Positions 27,490 through 35,504 of a stretch of 64,000 bases of DNA are shown here, piece after piece. The notes below the pieces were generated by a model that saw only the letters and a program-made list of their open reading frames with translations, was not told where the DNA came from and made no database searches. Source of the stretch: CAVQGZ01 sp963712175 (GTDB taxonomy: Bacteria; Actinomycetota; Actinomycetes; Jiangellales; Jiangellaceae); the NCBI GenBank assembly GCA_963712175.1, contig CAVQGZ010000004.1, positions 682,001 to 746,000 on the forward strand. Reading direction: 5' to 3'. Within the stretch, counting starts at the first letter, position 1; the number at the start of each line of letters is the position of its first letter. The position numbers and the translations under genes are program-made.

Positions 27490-28509
27490 TCAGGCCAACG
27501 CGTTGACGGCAGCATCGAACGCGAGCGGGATGCGTTGGGCGGCAGGAACGAGCGCGTGGCGTACGCGCGGGTGCCGCGTCGCGCGCAGCAAGGCCTCGGT
27601 GATGAGGCGTGGACGCCGGGTCGCCCGTGCCCAGGCCTGCTCGTAGTCCGTGGGTGAGTCGCTGACGACGCAACGCACCAGGGCCGACGCCGAGGCGAAG
27701 CCGACCGCCATCCCCTCACCGGTGAGCGCGTCCACGTAACCGGCGGCGTCCCCGACCAGCATCACGTGGCCCTCGACCCGGCGGGTGGCGTGCTGGCGCA
27801 ATGGGCCGGCGCCGCGATCGCGGGTGATGGCAGCCGAGTCACCGAGCCCTGCCAGCAGTCGGGGGAACCTTGTCAGCCAGGCATCGAACGGCTCGCCGCC
27901 CCTGCTCAGGATGGCAACCCCCACCTCGTCGTGGCCCACGGGCGTCACGTAGGCCTCGCAGTCCTCGGCCCAGTGCACCTCGACGAGGTCGGTCCACGGT
28001 TCTCGTCGGTAGTGGCGTCGGACGCCGAAGCGGCTCGGGGCCGACGACGGTGCGTCCAGCCCCAGGCCGCGCCGGATCGGCGAGTGCAGCCCATCCGCGG
28101 CGGCGACGTAGCGGGCGCGCATGTCGCCCACGTCGACGGTGCCGTCCGCGCGCTGCCGCACGCTGGACACCGTGGCCTGCACCGTCCGCACTCCCACCTG
28201 GTCGGCCCGGTGACGCATCGCCTTGACGAGGCGCACGCGGCGCACCCCACGACCGGGGTCGCCTCGAAAGCGGGACTCGACTGCACGATCACCGCTGATG
28301 TAGCGGATCCCGCGGATGGGTTGGCCAGGCGGGTCTACGCCGAGGCGGGCGAGGGCATGCAGCGAGGAGGGCATGAGGCCCTCGCCACAGGCCTTGTCCC
28401 CGTCGCCGGCACGTCGCTCTGCGACAACCACCTCGAGGCCGCGCTGAGCCGCGTCGATCGCGGTCGCGAGGCCCACGGGTCCGCCGCCCACGACCAGCAG
28501 GTCGATCAC
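27490..28509 (-). CDS. FAD-dependent oxidoreductase, geranylgeranyl reductase/hydroxylase type
   Basis: A 339-residue flavoprotein. It has the dinucleotide-binding loop GGGPVGLATA at the N-terminus, the CGEGLMPS motif common in geranylgeranyl-reductase-like enzymes, and GDAAGYVDALTGEG, the second FAD motif. It resembles both geranylgeranyl reductases and the SrsC-type hydroxylases of phenolic lipid clusters. Its GTG overlaps the methyltransferase stop by four bases, so it is translationally coupled to the type III PKS operon. It probably oxidises or reduces the polyketide or its prenyl chain. Confidence 0.85.
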   Translation of the reverse strand: MIDLLVVGGGPVGLATAIDAAQRGLEVVVAERRAGDGDKACGEGLMPSSLHALARLGVDPPGQPIRGIRYISGDRAVESRFRGDPGRGVRRVRLVKAMRHRADQVGVRTVQATVSSVRQRADGTVDVGDMRARYVAAADGLHSPIRRGLGLDAPSSAPSRFGVRRHYRREPWTDLVEVHWAEDCEAYVTPVGHDEVGVAILSRGGEPFDAWLTRFPRLLAGLGDSAAITRDRGAGPLRQHATRRVEGHVMLVGDAAGYVDALTGEGMAVGFASASALVRCVVSDSPTDYEQAWARATRRPRLITEALLRATRHPRVRHALVPAAQRIPLAFDAAVNALA

Positions 28510-29030
28510 GGGCCGACCAGTCGATGCAGGGCCTGCTCCTCGTCGCGGAGGCGAACCGTGAGGACCCAGGCGTTGAGCAGCGTGAAGACCGACGCGGTAA
28601 CCCACGCCGTGTGGACGAGTGGAAGGGCGATCCCCTCCACGACGACCGCCACGTAGTTGGGGTGGGCGAACCACCGGTACGGCCCCGAGGTGACGCGTGG
28701 GGACCCCGGGACGACGATGACCCGGGCGTTCCACTGGTGACCGAGCGTGCGGATGCACCACCAGCGCAATCCCTGGGCCAGCACGACGAGGGCCAGCATC
28801 GGCCAGCCGAGCCAACCGATGAACGGCCGGTCGGCCACCCACACCTCGACGACGGCGCCGACGAGCAGGGCCAGGTGCAGGGCGACCATGAACGGCCAGT
28901 GCCGGCGCCCGGTCTCGATGCCACCGCGGGCGAACGACCAGGCGGCGTTACGCCGGGCGACGACCATCTCCGCGAGCCGCTCGACACCGACGAGCGCTAC
29001 GAGAACCGTGAACCAGACCTGGCTCGACAT
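28506..29030 (-). CDS. Isoprenylcysteine carboxyl methyltransferase-like (BpsB/SrsB type)
   Basis: A 174-residue membrane protein with about four helices. The C-terminal motif GPYRWFAHPNYVAVVVEG matches the SAM-binding core of ICMT-type methyltransferases (RHPxYxG-type). In Bacillus and Streptomyces, ICMT-like or related methyltransferases beside type III PKS genes O-methylate alkylpyrones or resorcinols. It begins 8 bases after the PKS stop and overlaps the FAD oxidoreductase, so one transcript is likely. The start is the ATG at 29030. Confidence 0.88.
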   Translation of the reverse strand: MSSQVWFTVLVALVGVERLAEMVVARRNAAWSFARGGIETGRRHWPFMVALHLALLVGAVVEVWVADRPFIGWLGWPMLALVVLAQGLRWWCIRTLGHQWNARVIVVPGSPRVTSGPYRWFAHPNYVAVVVEGIALPLVHTAWVTASVFTLLNAWVLTVRLRDEEQALHRLVGP

Positions 29031-29038
29031 GTGCCGCG

Positions 29039-30120
29039 CTACCAGCTCAGCAGGACGATCTCGGAGCAGAAGCCGGGGCCCATCGCCGTCATCACGGCTG
29101 GTGCGCCGGTTCCCGGGCTTCGCTGCTCGATCGTGTCGGCCAGCACGTGCAGCACCGACGACGACGACAGGTTTCCGATCCGCGCCAGCGACTCCCACGT
29201 GAGCGCGAAGGCGTCGGCGTCGACGTCCAGGCTGCGCTGCATCGCGTCGAGCACCTTGGGGCCGCCCGGGTGAACGATCCAGTGCTCGACGTCGCGCAGG
29301 CCCAGGCCGTGCTCGTCCAGGAAGGCCTCGATGTTGCCCCGCAGGTGGGCCTCGACGACGTCGGGGACCGACGCGTCGAGCACGAGCGTGAACCCGCGCT
29401 CGTCGATGTCCCAGCCCATGACGCGCTCGCTGTCGGGGTAGAACGTGGAACGGGAGGCCACGACGACGGGGCTGGCCTGCTGCCGCCTGCCGTCAGCCCC
29501 ATGCGTTCGGCCCGGCCGTCACCCACCATGACGACGGCCGCCGCCCCGTCGCCGAACAGACCGCTGCCCACGAGGTTGGGCATCGACTCGTCGTGCCTCT
29601 GCAGGGTGAGCGAGCAGAGCTCGACGCTCACGAGCACTGCCACGGCGTCGGGGTTGCCGGCGAGGAGGTCGTTTACTCGCGCGATGCCTGCGGCGCCGGC
29701 CACGCAGCCGAGCCCGAACAGGGGGATGCGCCGCACGTCCGAACGGAGTCCGACCCGGGGGACGAGACGGGCGTCGAGGCTCGGGACGGCGACACCGGTC
29801 ACGGTGGTCGAGACGATGAAGTCGACGTCGCTGGGGTGAAGGCCGGCGGCGTCGAGCGCCTCGCTCACGGCAGCACCGCCCAGCGTCACCGCCGCGTCCA
29901 GCCAGTGGTCGTTGGCCGCACCGAAGGCGTCGAGATCGGCGTACTGCTCCAGTGGCAGGACCAGGTGACGACTGCGGACAGTGGTCGCGGAGTGGATCCG
30001 GTCGAGAAGCGGCCGACGTGCCGGGTCGCTCAGAACGACGTCAGCGAAGAGATCAGTGATCTGTTGCTGACCGTAGCGGTTGTCCGGCAGGGCACCCCTG
30101 ACAGACACGATGTGTGTCAC
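29039..30120 (-). pseudogene. Type III polyketide synthase (alkylpyrone/resorcinol type), one frameshift
   Basis: A chalcone-synthase-fold enzyme of about 360 residues when two frames are joined. Active-site Cys139 lies in PLFGLGCVAG. The catalytic His (WIVHPGG) and Asn (RIGNLSSSS) lie in the second frame. The break is near 29,480, in a GGCGGCAGCAGG run: the first frame loses homology after MGLTAGG and the second resumes at about ASPVVVASRSTF, consistent with one missing base. All catalytic residues survive, so it may be functional with a sequence error. It would condense an acyl-CoA starter with malonyl units. It is the first gene of the PKS-methyltransferase-oxidoreductase operon. Confidence 0.85.
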
Positions 30121-30183
30121 CCCTCGACAGTAGGTGGGGGTCGCGAGGGTGCGCCAGACGGCGGGGTTCGTCCCCGGGTCGGC

Positions 30184-31608
30184 TCACTCGCCCTGGGCCC
30201 GCTGCGCAGGCGTACGACCCACAGCCTGCTCGAGCTCGTACGCCATCTCCAGCAGCCGGCGCTCGTGGCCGAACGGGGCCGTCAGCTGCACCCCGATGGG
30301 CAGCCCTCGGCGTGACCAGCCCAACGGAAGCGAGATCGCCGGTGATCCGCTGATGTTCTGCAGCGGAGTGAACGTCGTCCACTGGACGAGACGTAGCAGC
30401 TGCGTTCGCGGGTCGACCGACGGCCCGAGGTCTCCGACCTCAGGTGGGGGTTGGGCAAGCACGGGGGAGAGCACCAGGTCGTAGGAGGCGAACACGGACT
30501 CGTGCCGGTGGGCGAGCCGGCGCAGCCGGCGAAGCGAACCCGGCAGCAGGGGTAGATCGACGGCGACGCGGCTGCTGAGGTACTGCGTGAAGGCCTCCGT
30601 CCGGGTGCGGTCGAACCCCGGACCGACGATCGCGGCACCCGCATGCTGAAGTCCCGAGGCCAGCAGCTGCCAGTAGCGCAGGAAGTCCGGCCCGAAGCGT
30701 TCGTCGACGGGTGGCTCGATCGCTTCCACCCCGTGGCCCAGCCGGTCGAGCAGACCTGCCACGGCCACGGTCTGCTCCACGACCTCCGGGTCCATGGCCA
30801 GGCCGTGGGGGGCCTTGGTGACCAGCGCGACACGAAGTCGGGCCGCTGACGGGCCGCTGACCTGTCCGATCGCGGGCAGGTTCGTCGGGCGGAACACGCG
30901 CTCGGACTCCGCGTAGTACTGAGCGGTGTCGCGTACCGAGCGCGTCAGGACGCCCTGGGTCGTGATGCCGATCGGAAGGCGTCGCAGCTCCGGTCTGTCG
31001 GGCAGGCGTCCCCGGGTGGGCTTCAGCCCGACGAGACCGCAGCAGGAGGCTGGGATGCGGATCGACCCGCCTCCGTCGTTGGCGTGCCCGATCGGAACGA
31101 CGCCGGCTGCCACCAGCGCTGCCGTTCCCCCACTCGACCCGCCCGGCGTGTGGCCGGGGTGATACGGGTTGCGGGTCGCGCCGAAGCGCGACGACTCGGT
31201 CACCGCCGTGAGGCCGAACTCCGGCAGCGTGGTCTTGGCCAGGGGAACCAGGCCGAGCTGGAGCATGTGCGCCACCGCTGGAGTGTGCTGTGCTGCGACG
31301 GTGTCCCTGACTGCCCGAGACCCCTGGGTCGTCGGGTACCCAGCCAGGTCCTCGTTGTCCTTGAGTACCGTCGGGATCCCGCTGAACGCGCCGTCCCGGC
31401 CGACGTCGGACGGCACCGAGCCGCGCTCCACCCACGCTGCGACGGCGTTGAGCGCGTCGTTCACCTCGCGTGCCCGCGCCACCGACGCCTGCACCAGCTC
31501 GTGGGGCGACACCTCACGAGCGGCGAGGCGGTCAAGAAGCGCACAGGCGTCGTCCTCGCCGAGGGCGTCGTCGCGCACAGCGTGCACGGTCGGGGAGGGG
31601 CGCGTCAC
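30184..31608 (-). CDS. Amidase signature family hydrolase
   Basis: A 474-residue enzyme. The Ser-cisSer-Lys triad is present: Lys in TVLKDNED, the serine-rich core GGSSGGTAAL, and the nucleophile region DGGGSIRIPAS. The length fits standalone amidases rather than GatA with GatB/C. It hydrolyses amide bonds of unknown substrate. I use the GTG at 31608; a TTG at 31623 is also in frame. It lies next to the PKS locus on the same strand but 63 bases upstream, so a metabolic link is possible but unproven. Confidence 0.85.
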   Translation of the reverse strand: MTRPSPTVHAVRDDALGEDDACALLDRLAAREVSPHELVQASVARAREVNDALNAVAAWVERGSVPSDVGRDGAFSGIPTVLKDNEDLAGYPTTQGSRAVRDTVAAQHTPAVAHMLQLGLVPLAKTTLPEFGLTAVTESSRFGATRNPYHPGHTPGGSSGGTAALVAAGVVPIGHANDGGGSIRIPASCCGLVGLKPTRGRLPDRPELRRLPIGITTQGVLTRSVRDTAQYYAESERVFRPTNLPAIGQVSGPSAARLRVALVTKAPHGLAMDPEVVEQTVAVAGLLDRLGHGVEAIEPPVDERFGPDFLRYWQLLASGLQHAGAAIVGPGFDRTRTEAFTQYLSSRVAVDLPLLPGSLRRLRRLAHRHESVFASYDLVLSPVLAQPPPEVGDLGPSVDPRTQLLRLVQWTTFTPLQNISGSPAISLPLGWSRRGLPIGVQLTAPFGHERRLLEMAYELEQAVGRTPAQRAQGE

Positions 31609-31640
31609 CGCTTCACGGTACAAAGCGGCACACTGGTGGG

Positions 31641-32063
31641 ATGCGCACGCTCGGCAACATCCTGTGGTTCTTCCTGGCCGGGTGGCAGCTCTTCCTGGGT
31701 TACGCCGTTGCCGGGCTGGTCGCCGTGGTTCTGATCATCACGATCCCGTTCGGCGTGGCGTCGTTCCGGATCGCCGGATTCGTCGTCTGGCCGTTCGGAC
31801 GAACCGTGGTGAGCAAGCCCACCGCGGGTGTCGGGTCGGCCATCGGCAACGTGGTGTGGCTGATCCTCTTCGGATGGTGGCTGGCCCTCATGCACATCGT
31901 GACCGGTCTCTTCCTGGCTATCACCATCATCGGGATACCGCTGGCTGTCGCGAACTGGAAGATGGTTCCCCTGGCCCTGTGGCCGCTCGGTCGCGAGGTG
32001 GTGCCGATCGAGGTGGCGCAGATGCGCGAGGCGTTCACGATGCCCGCGCAGTTCCAGCCGTGA
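31641..32063 (+). CDS. YccF domain membrane protein
   Basis: A 140-residue protein. Two similar halves each carry a pair of helices followed by a proline/tryptophan turn: TIPFGVASFRIAGFVVWPFGR and a second IIGIPLAVANWKMVPLALWPLGR-like copy. This duplication is diagnostic of YccF (DUF307). The function is unknown. The start ATG follows GGTGGG. A GC hairpin follows the stop. Confidence 0.9.
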   Translation: MRTLGNILWFFLAGWQLFLGYAVAGLVAVVLIITIPFGVASFRIAGFVVWPFGRTVVSKPTAGVGSAIGNVVWLILFGWWLALMHIVTGLFLAITIIGIPLAVANWKMVPLALWPLGREVVPIEVAQMREAFTMPAQFQP

Positions 32064-32081
32064 CGACGCCAGGAACGAAGT

Positions 32082-32109
32082 GAGGCCGGACCCTCGCGGG
32101 CCCGGCCTC
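32082..32109 (+). terminator. GC-rich hairpin after YccF gene
   Basis: The arms GAGGCCGG and CCGGCCTC form a perfect eight-pair stem around a 12-base loop, 18 bases after the YccF stop. There is no T-tract. It could also end transcription from the opposite side, where a tiny reading frame stops at 32131. Confidence 0.55.
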
Positions 32110-32130
32110 GTCGTCTGATCGTCTGGGGAC

Positions 32131-32163
32131 TCAGTCGTCCCAGGGACCGTACTCGCCGTCCAT
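32131..32163 (-). CDS. Possible ten-residue peptide
   Basis: A minimal reading frame encoding MDGEYGPWDD, preceded by an unusually good ribosome binding site, GGAAGGAG, 6-7 bases upstream. It is followed by the GC hairpin at 32082-32109. No larger gene shares this frame in a credible way. It could be a leader peptide, a small stable peptide or chance; the strong translation signal beside a hairpin is the only support. Confidence 0.25.
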   Translation of the reverse strand: MDGEYGPWDD

Positions 32164-32376
32164 CCGGCACTCCTTCCTGCCCGGCCCGCGTACATGTCGC
32201 GGCGGATGACTCTCGCCAGCGGTGCGGACCGGTGCTGCGAACCGGAGATGACTCCGGGCGACCACCAGGTGGGCCGCGGCTGCGAGTCTACGCGAGATGC
32301 GGCGCTGGCGCTTGCGGGGCCGTCTCGCCGTCGGCCCCGACGGAATGCGCGACGGTGCCAGCGGGGTTGAGCGCCC

Positions 32377-33033
32377 GTGCGCACACCTCACGTCGGCGTC
32401 GTCTCTCTGGCACTGCTCGCTCTCGCCCTGACCGCCTGCGGTTCGGGGGAGGAGGAGGGAACCAGTGCGGTTGCTGCGGGCACTACGGCTGCCACGGCGG
32501 GACCGACGCCGAGTTCGAGCGAGACCCCGAGCGAGACCCCGAGCAAGGCCGCCAGCCCCAGCGAGACGGCCGTCCCGAGCGCCTCCTCGAGCGAGACGCC
32601 CGAGCCGGCGCTGTCGCCGGACAACATCGTGCCCAGCGTGGACGTCGTCGACGTGCGCACTGGCGCGACAGTGGACGTGCAGTCCGTCGTCCCGTCCGAG
32701 ACTCCCGTGCTGCTGTGGGCCTGGGCACCGCACTGCCCCGCATGTCGTGCCGAGGCCCCCGCAGCGGAGGCCTTCGCCAGCGAGCATCGCGACATCGTCA
32801 CCATGGTCGGGCTCGGCACCCAGGACGACCTGGCGTACGCCGAGCGGTTCCTGCGTGACACCGGCGTCAGCACCCCGAGGATGCTGTGGGACCCCAGCTT
32901 CGAGTCCTGGGCGCAGCTCGGCATCTCCGCCCAGCCGACCTGGATCCTGGTCGACGGTGGCGGAGCCGCCGTCCAGGCCTGGGTGGGAGCCTTGCCCGAG
33001 GACGAGGTCCTGGCTGCCCTTCGCACCATCTGA
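32377..33033 (+). CDS. Thioredoxin-like (TlpA-type) lipoprotein
   Basis: A 218-residue exported protein. The signal peptide ends in the lipobox ALTAC. A Ser/Thr/Pro/Glu-rich linker with SETPSETPS-type repeats (about residues 45-85) follows, then a thioredoxin fold with the redox motif CPAC in APHCPACRAEAP. The cis-Pro loop is AQPTWILVD. It probably reduces or isomerises disulphides outside the membrane. It starts at GTG 32377; the start context is weak. Confidence 0.85.
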   Translation: MRTPHVGVVSLALLALALTACGSGEEEGTSAVAAGTTAATAGPTPSSSETPSETPSKAASPSETAVPSASSSETPEPALSPDNIVPSVDVVDVRTGATVDVQSVVPSETPVLLWAWAPHCPACRAEAPAAEAFASEHRDIVTMVGLGTQDDLAYAERFLRDTGVSTPRMLWDPSFESWAQLGISAQPTWILVDGGGAAVQAWVGALPEDEVLAALRTI

Positions 33034-33101
33034 CTCGTCGCCGCTCGCAGCGTCGGTGGCCGCACTACGCTCGCGACCGTCGGACGAGGGGAGCGATCGA
33101 C

Positions 33102-34065
33102 CTGCCCGAGCGCTGTGACCTGTCACCGGCTGATGCCTGCTGGCTCTACTCGGAGTGGGAGAAGAACCACCAGACGGTCTCTGCCTTCCTGTGGACCGAC
33201 AGGCGGGTCGACCCTGACGCCCTGCGAGAGGTCGTGCAGACAAGGCTCCTCGATCGATACCCGGTCTTCGTCCAGCGGGTCGTGATGTCGCGCAACCCGG
33301 TGCTGATGCCGCACTGGGAGGACGACCCCGACTTCGACATCGACCGGCACCTCGAGGTCGTCGACCTTCCTCCACCTGCCGACAAGGCAACGCCGAGGCC
33401 CTGATCGGCGAGCAGCGCACACCGCTGCTCGACCGCGACCACCCGTTGTGGAAGGTCTACCTGATCCAGGGGTACGACGGGGGCTCGGCCATGCACCTGC
33501 GGATCCAGCACAGCGTGGCTGACGGCTGGGCACTCGTGCGGCTGTTCCTGTCGCTGACGGACGAGGCCGACGACGACGAGGCCGACGGCGACGAGGCCAC
33601 GGAGTCGCCAACCTTGACGAGGTCGGCGACCGGCAGCAGGACGAGTCCGCCCGGCGGGAGAGCCCGCTGCGGTTCCGTCGTCGCCTCGAGATCAAGCGAC
33701 AGGTCGACGAGATCAAGGCCTCGACCATGCCCATCATGTCGTTCGGGCTGATGGGCTTCTCCGCCGTGACGACACCCGAGGTCGAGCGTGCGATCCACAA
33801 GCTCAACCAGTCCCACTCCATCGGCGTGACCACCAACGTCCCGGGACCCCGGCACGCGGTGTGGTTGTGCGGAGCCGAGGTGCTCGGCGTGTGGGGCATG
33901 GGCGGGCTCTCGGGGAACATGAACCTGTCGTTCGGCATCTTCACCCTCAATGGCGAGGTGAACTACGCCGTGCACAGCGACGCGGCGTTGACGCCCGACC
34001 CGGGCGAGATCGTGCGCCTCTTCGGTGAGTCCGTCCGGGCCGTCCAGGTGCGCGCCGGGCTCTGA
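33102..34065 (+). pseudogene. WS/DGAT acyltransferase remnant (internal deletion, frameshifts, CTG start)
   Basis: Three segments in three frames line up with the wax ester synthase/diacylglycerol acyltransferase family. They are an N-terminal part (LSPADACWLYSEW), a part with QHSVADG in place of the catalytic HHxxxDG, and a C-terminal part with TTNVPGPR and NLSFGIFT. Frame changes fall near 33,395 and 33,605. Compared with the intact 465- and 512-residue neighbours, about 150 residues from the middle are missing. The codon where the start should be is CTG, with AGGGGAG correctly placed upstream. The missing first His of the motif and the deletion argue for a dead gene. Confidence 0.8.
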
Positions 34066-34075
34066 GCGACGAGCG

Positions 34076-35473
34076 CTACTCGCCGGGATCGGCCGTGGCG
34101 AGCAGGTCAGCGACGGCAGCATCCATGTCGTCGGCGAAGGCGCCCACGTCGCGCACCACGTCCCGGTCGACCATGAAGCCGAAGCCCATCTGCCCGTTGT
34201 AGGAGATGACGGCCACCGACAGCGCCTGCTGGGGACCCACCCATGGCAGCGGTGACATCCGCAGGAGTCTCGACCCGTTCAGGTACACCGGGATCTGCAC
34301 GCCGGGGACGTTGCTCACGAGCAGGTTGAACAGCATCTTGCTGAAGAAGAGCCGGGAGGTCTGGGCCAGGACGGTCGGGGGGAAGAAGTCGGTGAGCGAC
34401 AGGATCGCCCCGACGGCCGTGGCGATGCCGGACTCCTTGACCGCGGCCATGCGGTCTCGTACCTGGGCGAAGCGTTCTCCCGGCGGCATCTCGCCAACGG
34501 GCAGCTGAACCGCCAGCACCACGAAGACGTTGCCACCGTCCCCGCCGGTCGACTGGTCACGCACGGCGCTGGGCACCTCGGCGCGCAGCTCGACCCCCTC
34601 GGTCTCCATGTCGTGGCTGCGTAGGTAGCGTCCAAGGGCGTCCGCGGTCACGGTGAGGACGACGTCGTTGATCGACCCACCCAGCTGCTTGCGGATCGTC
34701 TTGAAGTCGTCCAGAGGGTACGAGCGGGAGTGGAACCCGCGGTGCGGCCCTGTCTCGACGTTGAGGGGGGTCGAGACGGGCAGGGGTAGCGCAGCCTCGG
34801 CGGTCTCGACCATGCCGGTGGCCAGGTCGTAGATCTTCGGAACCGTCGTCGTGGGGTTGCGGACCAGCGTGCCCACGCTGGCGGCGAGGTCACGCGCCGT
34901 GCGCACCCCTCGACGAGCCTGTGCCGCCACGACGTCGCGTCGCCGGGTCGGCTCACCGGGCTCGAAGGGCACGGCATCGACCTCGCGGGGCTCCGGCGTG
35001 ATGTCGAGCAGCGCGGCGAACAGCTCGATCGCCCCCAGGCCGTCCACCATGCAGTGGTGCATCTTCATGATCAGCGCCCACTGGTCGTCGGGCAGCCCAT
35101 CGACCTTCCACATGCGCCACAGCGGCTTGGACCGGTCCAGGCGTGTGGAGAAGCTGTCTCCGACGAGTGCGTCGAGCTCGGGTTCGCCGCCGGGCCGAGG
35201 TAGGCCGACGGCCCTGACGTGGTGATCGATGCTGAACGCGGGGTCGTCCGCCCACACCGGCTTGCCACCGTCGGTCGGATGCATCACGAGCTTCTGGCGA
35301 AACCGCGGTGCGAGCCCGATGCGACCCTCGATGAACTCGCGCAGGTCGTCGGTGCCCGGCGGCGGTCCCTCGAACACCAGCAGGCTGCCGATGTGCATGT
35401 GGGTGCTGCTCTTGTCCTCGATGCCCAGGAACTGCCAGTCCAGCGCCGACAGGCGCGCCAGGTCGTCGCTCAT
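34076..35473 (-). CDS. Wax ester synthase/diacylglycerol acyltransferase (WS/DGAT)
   Basis: A 465-residue enzyme with the catalytic motif HHCMVDG in KMHHCMVDGLGA, and the second conserved block NDVVLTV. The C-terminal NVPG segment is also present (VSNVPGVQIPVYLNG). WS/DGATs esterify acyl-CoA with diacylglycerol or fatty alcohols to make storage lipid at the membrane. The ATG at 35473 follows GGGAGAGG; a GTG nine bases upstream is also in frame. An 18-base palindrome lies immediately upstream. Confidence 0.92.
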   Translation of the reverse strand: MSDDLARLSALDWQFLGIEDKSSTHMHIGSLLVFEGPPPGTDDLREFIEGRIGLAPRFRQKLVMHPTDGGKPVWADDPAFSIDHHVRAVGLPRPGGEPELDALVGDSFSTRLDRSKPLWRMWKVDGLPDDQWALIMKMHHCMVDGLGAIELFAALLDITPEPREVDAVPFEPGEPTRRRDVVAAQARRGVRTARDLAASVGTLVRNPTTTVPKIYDLATGMVETAEAALPLPVSTPLNVETGPHRGFHSRSYPLDDFKTIRKQLGGSINDVVLTVTADALGRYLRSHDMETEGVELRAEVPSAVRDQSTGGDGGNVFVVLAVQLPVGEMPPGERFAQVRDRMAAVKESGIATAVGAILSLTDFFPPTVLAQTSRLFFSKMLFNLLVSNVPGVQIPVYLNGSRLLRMSPLPWVGPQQALSVAVISYNGQMGFGFMVDRDVVRDVGAFADDMDAAVADLLATADPGE

Positions 35474-35486
35474 GTCTGTCACCTCT

Positions 35487-35504
35487 CCCTAGGTGAACCT
35501 AGGG
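35487..35504. promoter_or_regulatory. 18-base palindrome before WS/DGAT
   Basis: CCCTAGGT-GA-ACCTAGGG has perfect eight-base arms around a two-base centre. It overlaps the stop of the exonuclease/GIY-YIG gene and touches the ribosome binding site of the WS/DGAT gene. It is suited to a dimeric repressor. As RNA it could act as a short hairpin that hides the ribosome binding site or ends upstream transcription. Confidence 0.45.

Noticed and set aside
32500..32610. Short tandem repeats encoding Ser-Glu-Thr-Pro
   Set aside because: This is the flexible linker of the TlpA-like lipoprotein, a common low-complexity feature, not a CRISPR or satellite.
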